From an uncultured Clostridia bacterium (lineage in GTDB: Bacteria; Bacillota; Clostridia; Lachnospirales; Anaerotignaceae), in assembly GCA_937919015.1 (NCBI GenBank), contig CALFPN010000089.1, positions 1 through 10,166 on the forward strand: DNA of 10,166 bases, read 5' to 3'. The notes under the pieces are model-generated. The model was not told the origin of the DNA, did not search any database, and saw only the letters and a program-made list of their open reading frames with translations. Positions 1 to 6,868 of this stretch are shown in pieces (position 1 is the first letter of the stretch; the number at the start of each line of letters is the position of its first letter). The position numbers were made by a program, and so were the translations under genes.

Positions 1-838
1 CCGCCCAGTCATTATCATCCAATTCACCGGTTCTGAGCTTCTGGGCATCCAGCATGGCTTCGGAACAAAGCATACGGTTTACCAGCTGTTCCCGGCTCAT
101 TTCCAGAGAAAATACCGCCGTAGGTACATTATGACGGATGGCCGCATTCTGAATGATATTCAGCGCAAAAGCCGTTTTCCCCATGGAAGGACGAGCCGCC
201 AGAAGAACCAGATCGGATTTCTGCAGACCTGCCGTTTTGGCATCAAAATCCACAAAGCCCGTAGGCACACCGGTCAGTTTCCCTTTGGAACGGTAGATGT
301 CTTCGATCTTTTCGATGGAAGACACGGCAATATCTCTGATATGATGGAATTCTTCGGAATGGCGTCCCTGCATGATATCAAAGATGCTCTTTTCCGCTGT
401 ATCCATGATGGTATTGACGTTTTCCTTCCCGTCATAGCTCATCTGGGAAATATTCCCCGCCGTGCGGATCAGTCGGCGCAAAACAGATTTTTCTTCTACG
501 ATGGCCGCATAATGACGCACGTTGACAGAACTACCCACCGCCGTGGAGATCGTTGCCAGAAAGGAAAGGCCGCCAATCTGTTCAAACTGTCCTTTTTCTT
601 CCAGTTTATTTTTTACGGTAACGATATCGATGGGCGCACCGGAGCGATACAGCTCCTCCGCCGCTTCGAAGACCATACGATGGTCGGGACGGTAAAAATC
701 TTCTCCTGTCAGCACTTCCAAGGCAAGGGAAGCCGCTTCCCTATCCAGAAACATGGAGCCGAGGACTGCCTGTTCCGCCGTTGCATCATGGGGCGGTACA
801 CCACGCATATATTCATTTTGTTTTTCCTGTTGTTCCAT
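1..838 (-). CDS. dnaB: Replicative DNA helicase DnaB (DnaC in Bacillus), N-terminal 279 residues; 3' end outside window
   Basis: Hexameric ATP-driven helicase that unwinds DNA at the replication fork. I translated the minus strand by hand: it is open from position 838 to the window edge and gives 279 residues. Residues about 12-115 are the N-terminal helicase domain (VPPHDATAEQAVLGSMF near the start), followed by a linker. The RecA-like C-terminal domain opens with GVPTGFVDFD (190-199) and carries Walker A ARPSMGKT (215-222, Lys221). FSLEMS (243-248) and KLRTG (267-271) are also DnaB-typical. Walker B and the arginine finger lie beyond the edge; no intein is seen before the break. An ATG at 844 would add two residues, but AGGAGG (848-853) is 3 bases from it and 9 from the ATG at 838, so 838 is preferred. 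It follows rplI by 33 bases with no terminator, so it is probably the third gene of gdpP-rplI-dnaB. Confidence 0.97.
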   Translation of the reverse strand, partial: MEQQEKQNEYMRGVPPHDATAEQAVLGSMFLDREAASLALEVLTGEDFYRPDHRMVFEAAEELYRSGAPIDIVTVKNKLEEKGQFEQIGGLSFLATISTAVGSSVNVRHYAAIVEEKSVLRRLIRTAGNISQMSYDGKENVNTIMDTAEKSIFDIMQGRHSEEFHHIRDIAVSSIEKIEDIYRSKGKLTGVPTGFVDFDAKTAGLQKSDLVLLAARPSMGKTAFALNIIQNAAIRHNVPTAVFSLEMSREQLVNRMLCSEAMLDAQKLRTGELDDNDWA

Positions 839-844
839 GTTCAT

Positions 845-857
845 CCGCCTCCTGCGG
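845..857 (-). promoter_or_regulatory. dnaB ribosome binding site in the loop of a small GC hairpin
   Basis: The minus strand reads CCGC-AGGAG-GCGG: a four-base-pair GC stem whose five-base loop is most of the AGGAGG Shine-Dalgarno sequence for dnaB. Spacing of 9 bases favours the ATG at 838 over the one at 844. Whether the short stem forms in the cell is unknown. Confidence 0.55.
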
Positions 858-871
858 TCAAATCCCATGTG

Positions 872-1318
872 TTACGCTTCTACGATTTTGATTGTCACTT
901 CTGCTGTTACCTTGGGGTGCAGTTTGATCACTGCTGTTCTTTCGCCCAGCATTTTGATGGGGTCGCCAATGGATACTTTCTTTTTGTCGATATCCAGCTT
1001 TGTCTGTTTGATGATTTCTTCCGCAACTTCCTTATTGGTAACAGAACCAAACAGTTTGCCGTTGCCGCCTGTTTTCACTTTGATGGTAACCACTTTATCT
1101 TCCAATTCTTTTGCAGTTGCCTGGGCTTTTTCCAGTTCTTCCTGTTTGCGTTTTGCTTCTGCTTTCTGCTTCAGGTCATAATCGTTCAGGTTGGATTTTG
1201 TTGCTTCCACGCCCAGTTTTTTAGGCAGCAGGAAGTTCTTTGCATACCCTTCGCTGACATTGACCAGATCACCTTTTTTCCCAACGCTTTTCACGTCCTG
1301 TAATAAAATCATTTTCAT
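872..1318 (-). CDS. rplI: 50S ribosomal protein L9
   Basis: Large-subunit ribosomal protein that binds 23S rRNA near the L1 stalk and helps maintain reading-frame fidelity. At 148 residues it has the usual full length. The N-terminal rRNA-binding domain shows the family signature: MKMILLQDVKSVGKKGD, then VNVSEGYAKNFLLPKKL (residues 19-35). A long charged helix (about 45-75, rich in Lys, Glu and Ala) connects to the C-terminal domain, where GKLFGSVTNKEVAEEI (87-102) is characteristic. The start codon overlaps the gdpP stop as ATGA. Its AGGAGG (1326-1331, 7-base spacing) lies inside the last gdpP codons, so translational coupling to gdpP is likely. dnaB follows 33 bases downstream. Nothing is unusual in the protein. 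Confidence 0.98.
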   Translation of the reverse strand: MKMILLQDVKSVGKKGDLVNVSEGYAKNFLLPKKLGVEATKSNLNDYDLKQKAEAKRKQEELEKAQATAKELEDKVVTIKVKTGGNGKLFGSVTNKEVAEEIIKQTKLDIDKKKVSIGDPIKMLGERTAVIKLHPKVTAEVTIKIVEA

Positions 1319-3300
1319 ACTGTTTCCTCCTCAAGATATTCTTCAATGGCTTTGCGGATCATATCCTTCGCTTCTGCTTCCGTGCAGTCCCTAAGCTGCG
1401 CACCGGAAACGGTCAGGTGACCGCCGCCGCCAAGTTTTTCCATAATTCTCTGTACATTGATATCCCCAAAGCTGCGGGCAGATACATAGACCAGATCGCC
1501 CACCTTACTGCAGACAAAGGACGCCTGAATCCCTGTTACATTCATCAGATCATCCGCCGCCTGTGCCGCAATCAGCATGGAATTTTCCACATTGGAGGGG
1601 CAAACGGAAATGGCCATGTTCCCGTGGAACAGTTCCGCATCACGGACGGCTGTTGCCTTCGCTTTATAGGATTCGATATCATTCTGAAACAGCCTGCGCA
1701 CACGAATGCTGTCCGCACCGTTGCGGCGCAGGAAGCCTGCTGCTTCAAAGGTAATGGCACCGGTCTTCACGGCAAAATTCTTCGTATCCACGGTGATCCC
1801 CGCCAGAAGAGCATCAGCCTCAATGGATTTCAGCTTAACCTTCTTGCCAATATGCTGGATCATTTCCGTAATCAGCTCAGAGGTAGAAGAAGCATAGGCT
1901 TCGTGATACGTAAGTACAGCGTTATCAATGGCATCGGGGCTCTTTCTGTGATGATCGAACAAAACGATCTTCTTCGCTGCCGCCAGCACAGGATGGCTTT
2001 CTACAATACTACTGCGGTGGGTATCCACCACGATGACCAGCGTTTTTTCATCCATCATTTTCAGGGCTTCCGCCTCTTTGATTATGGCTGCTTCATAATG
2101 ACTGCTTTCCGCCATATTTGCGTAAAGACGCTTCACCCCTATGCCTACATCATTCATGATAATACGGCATTTTTTATCCATGGCCCTTGCAATGGCGCAA
2201 ATGCCCATGCAGGAGCCCAAGCTGTCCAGATCTGCATTGCGGTGCCCCATAACAAGGATAGAGGAAGATGCGCCCATCAGTTCCCAAAGAGCATCTGCCT
2301 TCACGCGGGCACGGATACGGTTGTTTCTGCCCACTTCGCCGGCTTTTGCGCCGTAGAACAGATATTTTTCCCCTTCTTTGATCAGAACCTGATCGCCGCC
2401 GCGGCCCAAAGCCAGATCCAGTGCAGCTTTTGCAGACTGCATGGCTTCTTCCAAAGAACCGCCGCCGATGCCGATGCCCATACTCATAGTCATGGGCATA
2501 TGCTCACCAACACTGATCTCACGCACCGTATTCATGACATCAAATTTCTTTTCCTTCAAGGCTTCCAGATTGCCCTTGGAGATCAGGAAAATATATCTAT
2601 CCTTTTCCAGTTTACGCATAACCCCGTTGGCATCTGTAGCAAACTGGGTCAGCTTTCTGTCCACCACTGCGGAAAGCAATGGCTGTCTGTCCTCCGCCAG
2701 CGTATCCACCACGTCTTCAAAATTATCCAGAAACAGCATCCCAATGACTGTTTCGCTGTTATCCAGTTTTTTCTCCAGTTCTTTTTCCTTGGTAACATCC
2801 AACATGGTCATATTCAGCACCATGCCCACCGCACCGTTTTCCGCCACCACATCGCACTGGTTCAGGGCTGCTTCATAAAATCTGCCTTCCACTTCTACCA
2901 GATGTGTTTTGCCGGTTCCATTCTTTTTCAAATATTCCACCACGGCATCTGCTTTTTCCATTTCCGGAAAAACCTTTGCAAAGGGCTCATTGCACATCAG
3001 AACATGCCCGCGGATATCCAGCACCGCATAGGGAATGGGCATATTTTTTGGAATAGAAAAATTCTGCTGCAGCACTGCTGTGTCCAGAAATGCCGCCTTC
3101 GTTTCCCCGTCTTTTTCCTGTCCGCCGCTGTCTCCCAGCATGGTCCAGCAAAAATAGCCTGCCGCTGCCCCTACGATAGCACCAATCCCAATTTTCACAT
3201 CCAGAATAAAACAGATGCAAATCAGAATCACTATAGCCGCAGCCCCTACGATACCGGGTTCTCTTCTTCTCTTCTTTTTATTACCACTTAAATCGTCCAT
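1315..3300 (-). CDS. gdpP: Cyclic-di-AMP phosphodiesterase GdpP (YybT family), DHH/DHHA1 type
   Basis: Membrane-bound enzyme that hydrolyses c-di-AMP to pApA, lowering a messenger that controls potassium and osmolyte uptake and cell-wall homeostasis. From the start chosen here it has 661 residues, the usual family size. Order: a basic N-terminus; two membrane helices (about 16-55); a degenerate PAS domain (about 80-170); a degenerate GGDEF domain (about 180-320) with EKDRY (232-236) where a cyclase would have GGDEF; a DHH domain with GHRNADLDSLGS (352-363), VVDTHR (424-429) and DHHRK (449-453); and a DHHA1 domain with GGGGH (624-628). Metal ligands look intact, so it should be active. Position 3312 opens the longest frame, but GGAGG (3306-3310) lies downstream of that ATG and 5 bases before the ATG at 3300. 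An ATG at 3303 is the alternative. The stop overlaps rplI. Confidence 0.96.
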   Translation of the reverse strand: MDDLSGNKKKRRREPGIVGAAAIVILICICFILDVKIGIGAIVGAAAGYFCWTMLGDSGGQEKDGETKAAFLDTAVLQQNFSIPKNMPIPYAVLDIRGHVLMCNEPFAKVFPEMEKADAVVEYLKKNGTGKTHLVEVEGRFYEAALNQCDVVAENGAVGMVLNMTMLDVTKEKELEKKLDNSETVIGMLFLDNFEDVVDTLAEDRQPLLSAVVDRKLTQFATDANGVMRKLEKDRYIFLISKGNLEALKEKKFDVMNTVREISVGEHMPMTMSMGIGIGGGSLEEAMQSAKAALDLALGRGGDQVLIKEGEKYLFYGAKAGEVGRNNRIRARVKADALWELMGASSSILVMGHRNADLDSLGSCMGICAIARAMDKKCRIIMNDVGIGVKRLYANMAESSHYEAAIIKEAEALKMMDEKTLVIVVDTHRSSIVESHPVLAAAKKIVLFDHHRKSPDAIDNAVLTYHEAYASSTSELITEMIQHIGKKVKLKSIEADALLAGITVDTKNFAVKTGAITFEAAGFLRRNGADSIRVRRLFQNDIESYKAKATAVRDAELFHGNMAISVCPSNVENSMLIAAQAADDLMNVTGIQASFVCSKVGDLVYVSARSFGDINVQRIMEKLGGGGHLTVSGAQLRDCTEAEAKDMIRKAIEEYLEEETV

Positions 3301-3351
3301 CATGGCCTCCATTCAAGTCATTTCCGTTAAAAGACATACTTTAACTTATAG

Positions 3352-3357
3352 AGTATA
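3352..3357 (-). promoter_or_regulatory. Probable sigma-A promoter (extended -10) for the gdpP-rplI-dnaB operon
   Basis: The minus strand carries TGGTATACT, an extended -10 element (TGn plus TATACT), with the hexamer at 3352-3357. I see no good -35, which fits the extended type. Transcription would begin near 3345, giving a leader of about 45 bases before the ATG at 3300. Confidence 0.55.
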
Positions 3358-3403
3358 CCACAAAATTCAGAAAAGCACCATAAAATCATAAAAAAGTATG
3401 ACA

Positions 3404-3420
3404 AAGGCGGAACCCACCTT
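3404..3420 (-). other. Short hairpin-forming inverted repeat upstream of gdpP
   Basis: The minus strand reads AAGGTGG-GTT-CCGCCTT: seven pairs including one G-U, with a three-base loop. It lies about 47 bases upstream of the gdpP -10 and outside both predicted transcripts. It lacks a clean T-tract directly after the stem, so a terminator is doubtful. It could be an operator or mean nothing. Confidence 0.3.
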
Positions 3421-3450
3421 CCATGAATTACCATATTTCATTCGTTTCCA

Positions 3451-3470
3451 CAAAATACTGCAAAATAGTG
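3451..3470. repeat. Two tandem 10-base repeats in the divergent promoter region
   Basis: CAAAATACTG is followed directly by CAAAATAGTG, matching at nine of ten positions. The pair lies about 60 bases upstream of the plus-strand -10 at 3528. In such A/T-rich DNA this may be chance. Confidence 0.35.
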
Positions 3471-3507
3471 AAAAATTTTAACACATTCCCTATGGCATTC
3501 CTACAAA

Positions 3508-3533
3508 ATTCATAGTATCATGAATAATATAAT
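3508..3533 (+). promoter_or_regulatory. Promoter of the AI-2E-family gene, with a palindrome upstream of the -10
   Basis: A perfect TATAAT lies at 3528-3533, about 55 bases before the ATG at 3588; the likely transcript start is near 3540. No good -35 is visible at 16-18 bases. ATTCAT (3508-3513) and ATGAAT (3520-3525) form an inverted repeat with a six-base spacer that fills the space between where -35 and -10 should be. A regulator bound there would touch RNA polymerase directly. Confidence 0.5.
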
Positions 3534-3587
3534 GTCCTAAATTTGGAGACATTTGTAAATACGAATGCATCTTTGAGGTGAGACACC

Positions 3588-4823
3588 ATGCGAAAGTTTG
3601 ATCTATTCAGACGCAACAGAAATGAACAGGATAAGCTGCTGGGCAAAATCAGCTTTTATGTACTGGCTGTAGCAGTTCTACTGATCCTATTTGAAAAGGT
3701 GATCGGCCATCTGCCTGCCATCAGCATCAGCATATCCACATTTATCCAATATTTCAACACCCTGATTTCCCCCTTTATCATGGGCTTCGCCATTGCCTAT
3801 ATCATGAATCCCTTCATGAAATTCTTTGAGCGAAATTTTATCCGCATGTTCAAAATCTGCGATACCCACAGAAAGCTGACCAGAACCTTTTGTATCCTGC
3901 TGAATTATACCATCGTTTTTGGCGGTACCGTCTGGATCGTGATTTATCTGCTGCCAGAAATCCGCGATTCTATTATGGCTTTTGCCACAAATATCAGCGT
4001 CTATTCCGATACCTTAAACGAACGTATCCGTTATATCTTCGATCAGATTCCCTATATTGACAGTGCGGATGTAAACAATGTCATTGACCGTATCATGACT
4101 CCGATCAAGAATATGTCCGAAAATGCGCCGGAACTGATCGAGACCATTGCCACCAATATATACAGCTTCGGCCGTCTGACGCTGAACTTTATTATGGCAA
4201 TCTTCATTGCCTTTTACATGCTGTTTGACAAGGAGCGGTTTGCCAAAAAGATAGAAAAAGCGACCTATGCCTTTTCCACAGAAGAAAAGGCAAAACGCTT
4301 TCTGCATAACATAGAACGGATTCACCTGATCTTCAATGAATTTATCGTAGGGAAAGCCATTGATTCCCTGATTATCGGCATTTTGGCCTTTATCGGGATG
4401 ACGCTGATCAAAGCCCCTTTCCCTTTGATTCTGGCCCTGATCATCGGTGTCACCAATATGATTCCTTACTTTGGCCCTTTCATCGGTGCCATCCCTTCCA
4501 TTCTGATCACTTTTTTGATTGATCCGCCTCTGGCCATCGTCGTTGGTATCTTCATTCTGATTCTGCAGCAGTTTGACGGCAACTTCCTTGGCCCCAAAAT
4601 TCTGGGAGACTCCGTGGATCTGAGTCCACTGTGGATCATACTGGCCGTTATGATCGGCGGTGCTGTCATGGGTCCTCTCGGTATGTTTATCGGCGTACCC
4701 GTCTTCGCAACGGTGAAAGTTTTCGGCGGCGAATATATTGATCGCCTTTACTGGAGTAAATACCCTTCCAGTAATCCTCTGAATCTTTCCAAAAATGGCG
4801 AAGAAGAAAACAAACAAAACTAA
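3588..4823 (+). CDS. AI-2E family (PerM/YtvI/UPF0118) multi-pass membrane transporter
   Basis: A 411-residue integral membrane protein of the AI-2E/PerM family. The name comes from E. coli TqsA, but members also include sodium/proton antiporters and the Bacillus sporulation-linked YtvI; the substrate here cannot be told. Visible parts: a charged N-terminus; two hydrophobic segments (about 20-40 and 52-76); another near 100-122; a soluble region (about 125-190) typical of the family; and further membrane segments from 195 onward. The conserved core is clear: NMIPYFGPFIGAIP (290-303), then QQFDGNFLGPKILG (327-340), LSPLW (345-349) and GPLGMFIGVP (362-371). The start follows GAGGTGA (3575-3581) by six bases. 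It is divergent from gdpP, and a terminator follows 7 bases after its stop. Family is sure, function open. Confidence 0.9.
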   Translation: MRKFDLFRRNRNEQDKLLGKISFYVLAVAVLLILFEKVIGHLPAISISISTFIQYFNTLISPFIMGFAIAYIMNPFMKFFERNFIRMFKICDTHRKLTRTFCILLNYTIVFGGTVWIVIYLLPEIRDSIMAFATNISVYSDTLNERIRYIFDQIPYIDSADVNNVIDRIMTPIKNMSENAPELIETIATNIYSFGRLTLNFIMAIFIAFYMLFDKERFAKKIEKATYAFSTEEKAKRFLHNIERIHLIFNEFIVGKAIDSLIIGILAFIGMTLIKAPFPLILALIIGVTNMIPYFGPFIGAIPSILITFLIDPPLAIVVGIFILILQQFDGNFLGPKILGDSVDLSPLWIILAVMIGGAVMGPLGMFIGVPVFATVKVFGGEYIDRLYWSKYPSSNPLNLSKNGEEENKQN

Positions 4824-4830
4824 TCACAAA

Positions 4831-4870
4831 AAAATCGGCTTCCGTCTCTCTGACCAGGCCGATTTTCTTA
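4831..4870 (+). terminator. Intrinsic terminator after the AI-2E-family gene
   Basis: AAAATCGGC (4831-4839) pairs with GCCGATTTT (4858-4866), nine pairs, across a loop of about 18 bases; the 3' arm ends in a T-rich run. The long loop and interrupted T-tract suggest termination may be partial, letting some transcripts reach the CPBP gene 30 bases further on. Confidence 0.75.
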
Positions 4871-4874
4871 TACT
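4869..4874 (+). promoter_or_regulatory. Possible weak -10 element for the CPBP gene
   Basis: TATACT lies directly after the terminator stem and 22 bases before the ATG at 4897. The expected -35 position falls in the terminator loop and shows only CT-rich sequence, so this is weak. The alternative is readthrough from the upstream gene. Confidence 0.25.
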
Positions 4875-4896
4875 CTGTTGATATGGGAGGTCTTTT

Positions 4897-5784
4897 ATGA
4901 CAGAAACCATCAGAACCAATCGATTCACCCTATTGTTTTTCCTTTATTTCATGGGCACCTCCGTAGGACTTGCCATGATCCCCGCCGTCAGAGGAATATC
5001 TGACAGCGCATATATGCTTCTGGCGCAGATCATCTGCTTCCTGCCGCCCATGGCATTTTATTTTTTCTACACCAAAAAAGACATCCGCCAGACCCTTCGG
5101 TTGCATCCTCTTGGATGGAAAAACGCGCTGATCATTTTTTCCTTCGGCGTCTCCATACAGCCGATCATGAGTCTGCTTTCCTACCTGATGAGCCTGTTCT
5201 TCCCCAATCCGGTGGAACAGTCCATTGCAGGCATTCAGCAGTCAGGGCTGCTGATCTCCCTGCTCTCTGTGGCAGTGATTCCGGCCCTTTTGGAAGAAGT
5301 TTTTTCCCGCGGCATTCTGATGAGCGGCTATCAATTTCTCGGCAAATGGAAGGCCGCATTTGTCAGCGCATTGCTGTTCGGCCTTCTGCATATGAATCCC
5401 CAGCAGCTGCCTTACGCCTTTGTGGTGGGCTTCATTTTTTGCTTTCTTGTGGAGCGAACCGATTCTCTCTACGCTTCTATCCTGCCCCACATGGTCATCA
5501 ATGGTACGACCATCGTCAGCATCTTCACCCAGGGCGCAGGCACGGGGCCTATAGAACTGGAATCCTCGGTGGTATTGGTTTCTCTGCTCCTAATGGCATT
5601 GTTTTCCCTTCCCTGGCTGGCATTGCTGCTCTATCTGTTTCTGAAAATCAATCCGCCCAAAGCCGACCTGCCCTTGATAGATGAAAACGGCAAGGCCTAT
5701 ACAGAACGGTTTCTTACCCCTTCCATGGTGGTGGTTTTCCTTCTCTATATCGCCTTTGGCTTATTCCCCTATTTTTTCACCTGA
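4897..5784 (+). CDS. CPBP family intramembrane glutamic endopeptidase (CAAX protease/Abi family)
   Basis: A 295-residue polytopic membrane protein of the CPBP/Rce1-like family. Relatives cleave membrane-associated proteins or peptides, and some bacterial members give bacteriocin self-immunity. All four motif regions are visible: EEVFSRG (133-139, Glu133/Glu134 and Arg138), FGLLH (161-165), and HMVIN (198-202, His198 and Asn202). The glutamates and histidines needed for catalysis are present, so it should be an active peptidase. Roughly eight hydrophobic segments run from residue 10 to 293, the last being C-terminal (about 275-293). The start follows GGGAGG (4885-4890) by six bases. It lies downstream of the AI-2E-family gene on the same strand and converges on the lipid kinase gene across a shared terminator. 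No bacteriocin precursor or quorum-sensing gene is nearby, so the substrate is unknown. Confidence 0.9.
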   Translation: MTETIRTNRFTLLFFLYFMGTSVGLAMIPAVRGISDSAYMLLAQIICFLPPMAFYFFYTKKDIRQTLRLHPLGWKNALIIFSFGVSIQPIMSLLSYLMSLFFPNPVEQSIAGIQQSGLLISLLSVAVIPALLEEVFSRGILMSGYQFLGKWKAAFVSALLFGLLHMNPQQLPYAFVVGFIFCFLVERTDSLYASILPHMVINGTTIVSIFTQGAGTGPIELESSVVLVSLLLMALFSLPWLALLLYLFLKINPPKADLPLIDENGKAYTERFLTPSMVVVFLLYIAFGLFPYFFT

Positions 5785-5785
5785 C

Positions 5786-5827
5786 AAAAAGAGCATACCG
5801 CCCAAACGGTATGCTCTCTTTTATTTT
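5786..5827. terminator. Strong bidirectional terminator between convergent genes
   Basis: AGAGCATACCG (5790-5800) and CGGTATGCTCT (5807-5817) form a perfect 11-pair stem with a six-base loop. A T-rich run follows on the plus strand (5818-5827), and A residues at 5786-5790 supply a T-run on the minus strand. It ends both the CPBP gene and the lipid kinase gene. The plus-strand T-tract overlaps the stop codon of the kinase. Confidence 0.93.
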
Positions 5828-6741
5828 CTGCTGTCTTCCAGCCCTTTGGGTATAATAAAACGGAAGGCATGCTGCACCATCTCTGCCTTCAGATAGGTAA
5901 ATTGGCTGATTTCTCCGTCAATACTGATATTGGTTGGCTCTGCCACCGCCAGCTCCAGCTTTCTGCATTTTTCATACAGCACTTTTTCCTCCGCCAGTTT
6001 CGTCTCCAGATATGCGCCTGTTTTATATTTGGGCAAAATTCCGACAAATTTCCTTCTGGGCAACATCTGTACAATCCCCACATCCATCAACCCATCATAC
6101 AGTACCGCTTTGGGCGAAGAACAAAAGCCCCCGCCGCAGAAACAGCCATTGGCAAGGGTACAAAGCAAAAATCTTCCTGTCATTGTTGTGCCATCGGCCC
6201 AACGGAAGGACATTCGCTTACCCATAGGTCTGGCAAACTCAGCCGCAACCCCAATCAGATAGGCCACGGGGCCTCGGATCAAGGGCTTCTGTTTCCATTT
6301 TCCAACTTGGGCCGCCACCTCACAGTCAAACCCGATATTGGCCATATTCCCCACATATCTGCCGTTGATCTCAATGGCATCGCAAGCCACAGAATTTCCT
6401 TCTACCTGAGAAAGAATATCCAGAAAATCCTTTTTGTTCCCAAAATTACGGATAAAATCATTGCCTGTCCCTGTGGGAAGCAGACCAATCTCTGCCTGCG
6501 GGAAGCCTTTTGCACCATTGACCGCTTCATGAAAACTACCGTCCCCGCCGCAGATATAAAAACGCACATCTTTTTCCGTTTCACAGATTTCTCTGACAAA
6601 GTTCTCTGCATCGCCCGCAGCCTTTGTCTTGTAAATACTGTATGCATAACCCGTTCCTTCCAATACTTTCCTGATCTGAGGGATCAGCTTTCCCGCTTTT
6701 CCCTGACCCGCAGAAGGATTGATGATAAAAATATGTTCCAT
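5821..6741 (-). CDS. Diacylglycerol kinase family lipid kinase (YegS/DgkB/BmrU type)
   Basis: Soluble ATP-dependent lipid kinase; members phosphorylate diacylglycerol to phosphatidic acid, feeding it back into phospholipid synthesis. From the start chosen here it has 306 residues, the normal length. The catalytic domain begins IINPSAGQGKAGK (6-18), then the nucleotide-binding GGDGSFHEAVNG (65-76) and PTGTGNDF (89-96). The C-terminal lobe has CGGGFCSSPKAVLYDGLMDV (202-221) and IDGE (274-277), all family-typical. The frame extends to an ATG at 6771, but that ATG has no ribosome binding site, whereas GGGGAG (6748-6753) lies six bases before the ATG at 6741. An 11-pair bidirectional terminator sits just past the stop. 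Upstream lies the spoVT terminator. Exact substrate (diacylglycerol or another lipid) is not settled by sequence, so I give no symbol. Confidence 0.92.
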   Translation of the reverse strand: MEHIFIINPSAGQGKAGKLIPQIRKVLEGTGYAYSIYKTKAAGDAENFVREICETEKDVRFYICGGDGSFHEAVNGAKGFPQAEIGLLPTGTGNDFIRNFGNKKDFLDILSQVEGNSVACDAIEINGRYVGNMANIGFDCEVAAQVGKWKQKPLIRGPVAYLIGVAAEFARPMGKRMSFRWADGTTMTGRFLLCTLANGCFCGGGFCSSPKAVLYDGLMDVGIVQMLPRRKFVGILPKYKTGAYLETKLAEEKVLYEKCRKLELAVAEPTNISIDGEISQFTYLKAEMVQHAFRFIIPKGLEDSRK

Positions 6742-6788
6742 GGTATTCTCCCCGAAAATTTCTTTCTGCATTTTCTACAGAATACCAT
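6740..6788 (-). promoter_or_regulatory. Ten-base perfect inverted repeat spanning promoter and start codon of the lipid kinase gene
   Basis: ATGGTATTCT (minus strand, 6788-6779) is perfectly complementary to AGAATACCAT (6749-6740), with 29 bases between. The upstream arm contains TGGTATTCT, a plausible extended -10 (hexamer 6779-6784). The downstream arm contains the ATG at 6741 and the last two bases of the GGGGAG ribosome binding site. A transcript started at this promoter would lack the upstream arm; one entering from spoVT would carry both and could hide the start codon. Confidence 0.55.
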
Positions 6789-6802
6789 ATTTTTCGACAA
6801 AG

Positions 6803-6833
6803 CAAAAGCCCTTGGATACTACCGCTCCAAGGG
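6803..6833 (-). terminator. Intrinsic terminator after spoVT
   Basis: On the minus strand CCCTTGGA (6833-6826) pairs with TCCAAGGG (6816-6809), an eight-pair stem with a nine-base loop, followed by C, TTTT and G. It lies 35 bases beyond the spoVT stop and separates it from the lipid kinase gene. Confidence 0.8.
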
Positions 6834-6868
6834 TCTTTCCTTCCGCCCAATGCCAACGGACAGATCTT

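Noticed and set aside
131..1303. A 390-codon plus-strand open frame running opposite dnaB and rplI.
   Set aside because: It crosses two well-identified genes and their intergenic gap, has low-complexity Phe/Cys-rich composition, and has no plausible promoter or ribosome binding site.
1417..3291. A 624-codon open frame on the plus strand, exactly opposite gdpP.
   Set aside because: The opposite strand encodes an unmistakable GdpP. The antisense frame is rich in His, Phe, Cys and Gln with no recognisable domain, and is open because gdpP rarely uses TTA, CTA and TCA codons in the matching register.
4014..4817. A 267-codon minus-strand open frame opposite the AI-2E-family gene.
   Set aside because: Shadow of a gene with clear family motifs; the antisense protein is Asp/Gln/His-rich and resembles nothing I know.
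4897..5784. CPBP protease beside an AI-2E-named protein as a possible quorum-sensing or bacteriocin system.
   Set aside because: No peptide precursor, histidine kinase, response regulator or ABC exporter is in the window, and most AI-2E-family proteins do not transport autoinducer-2.
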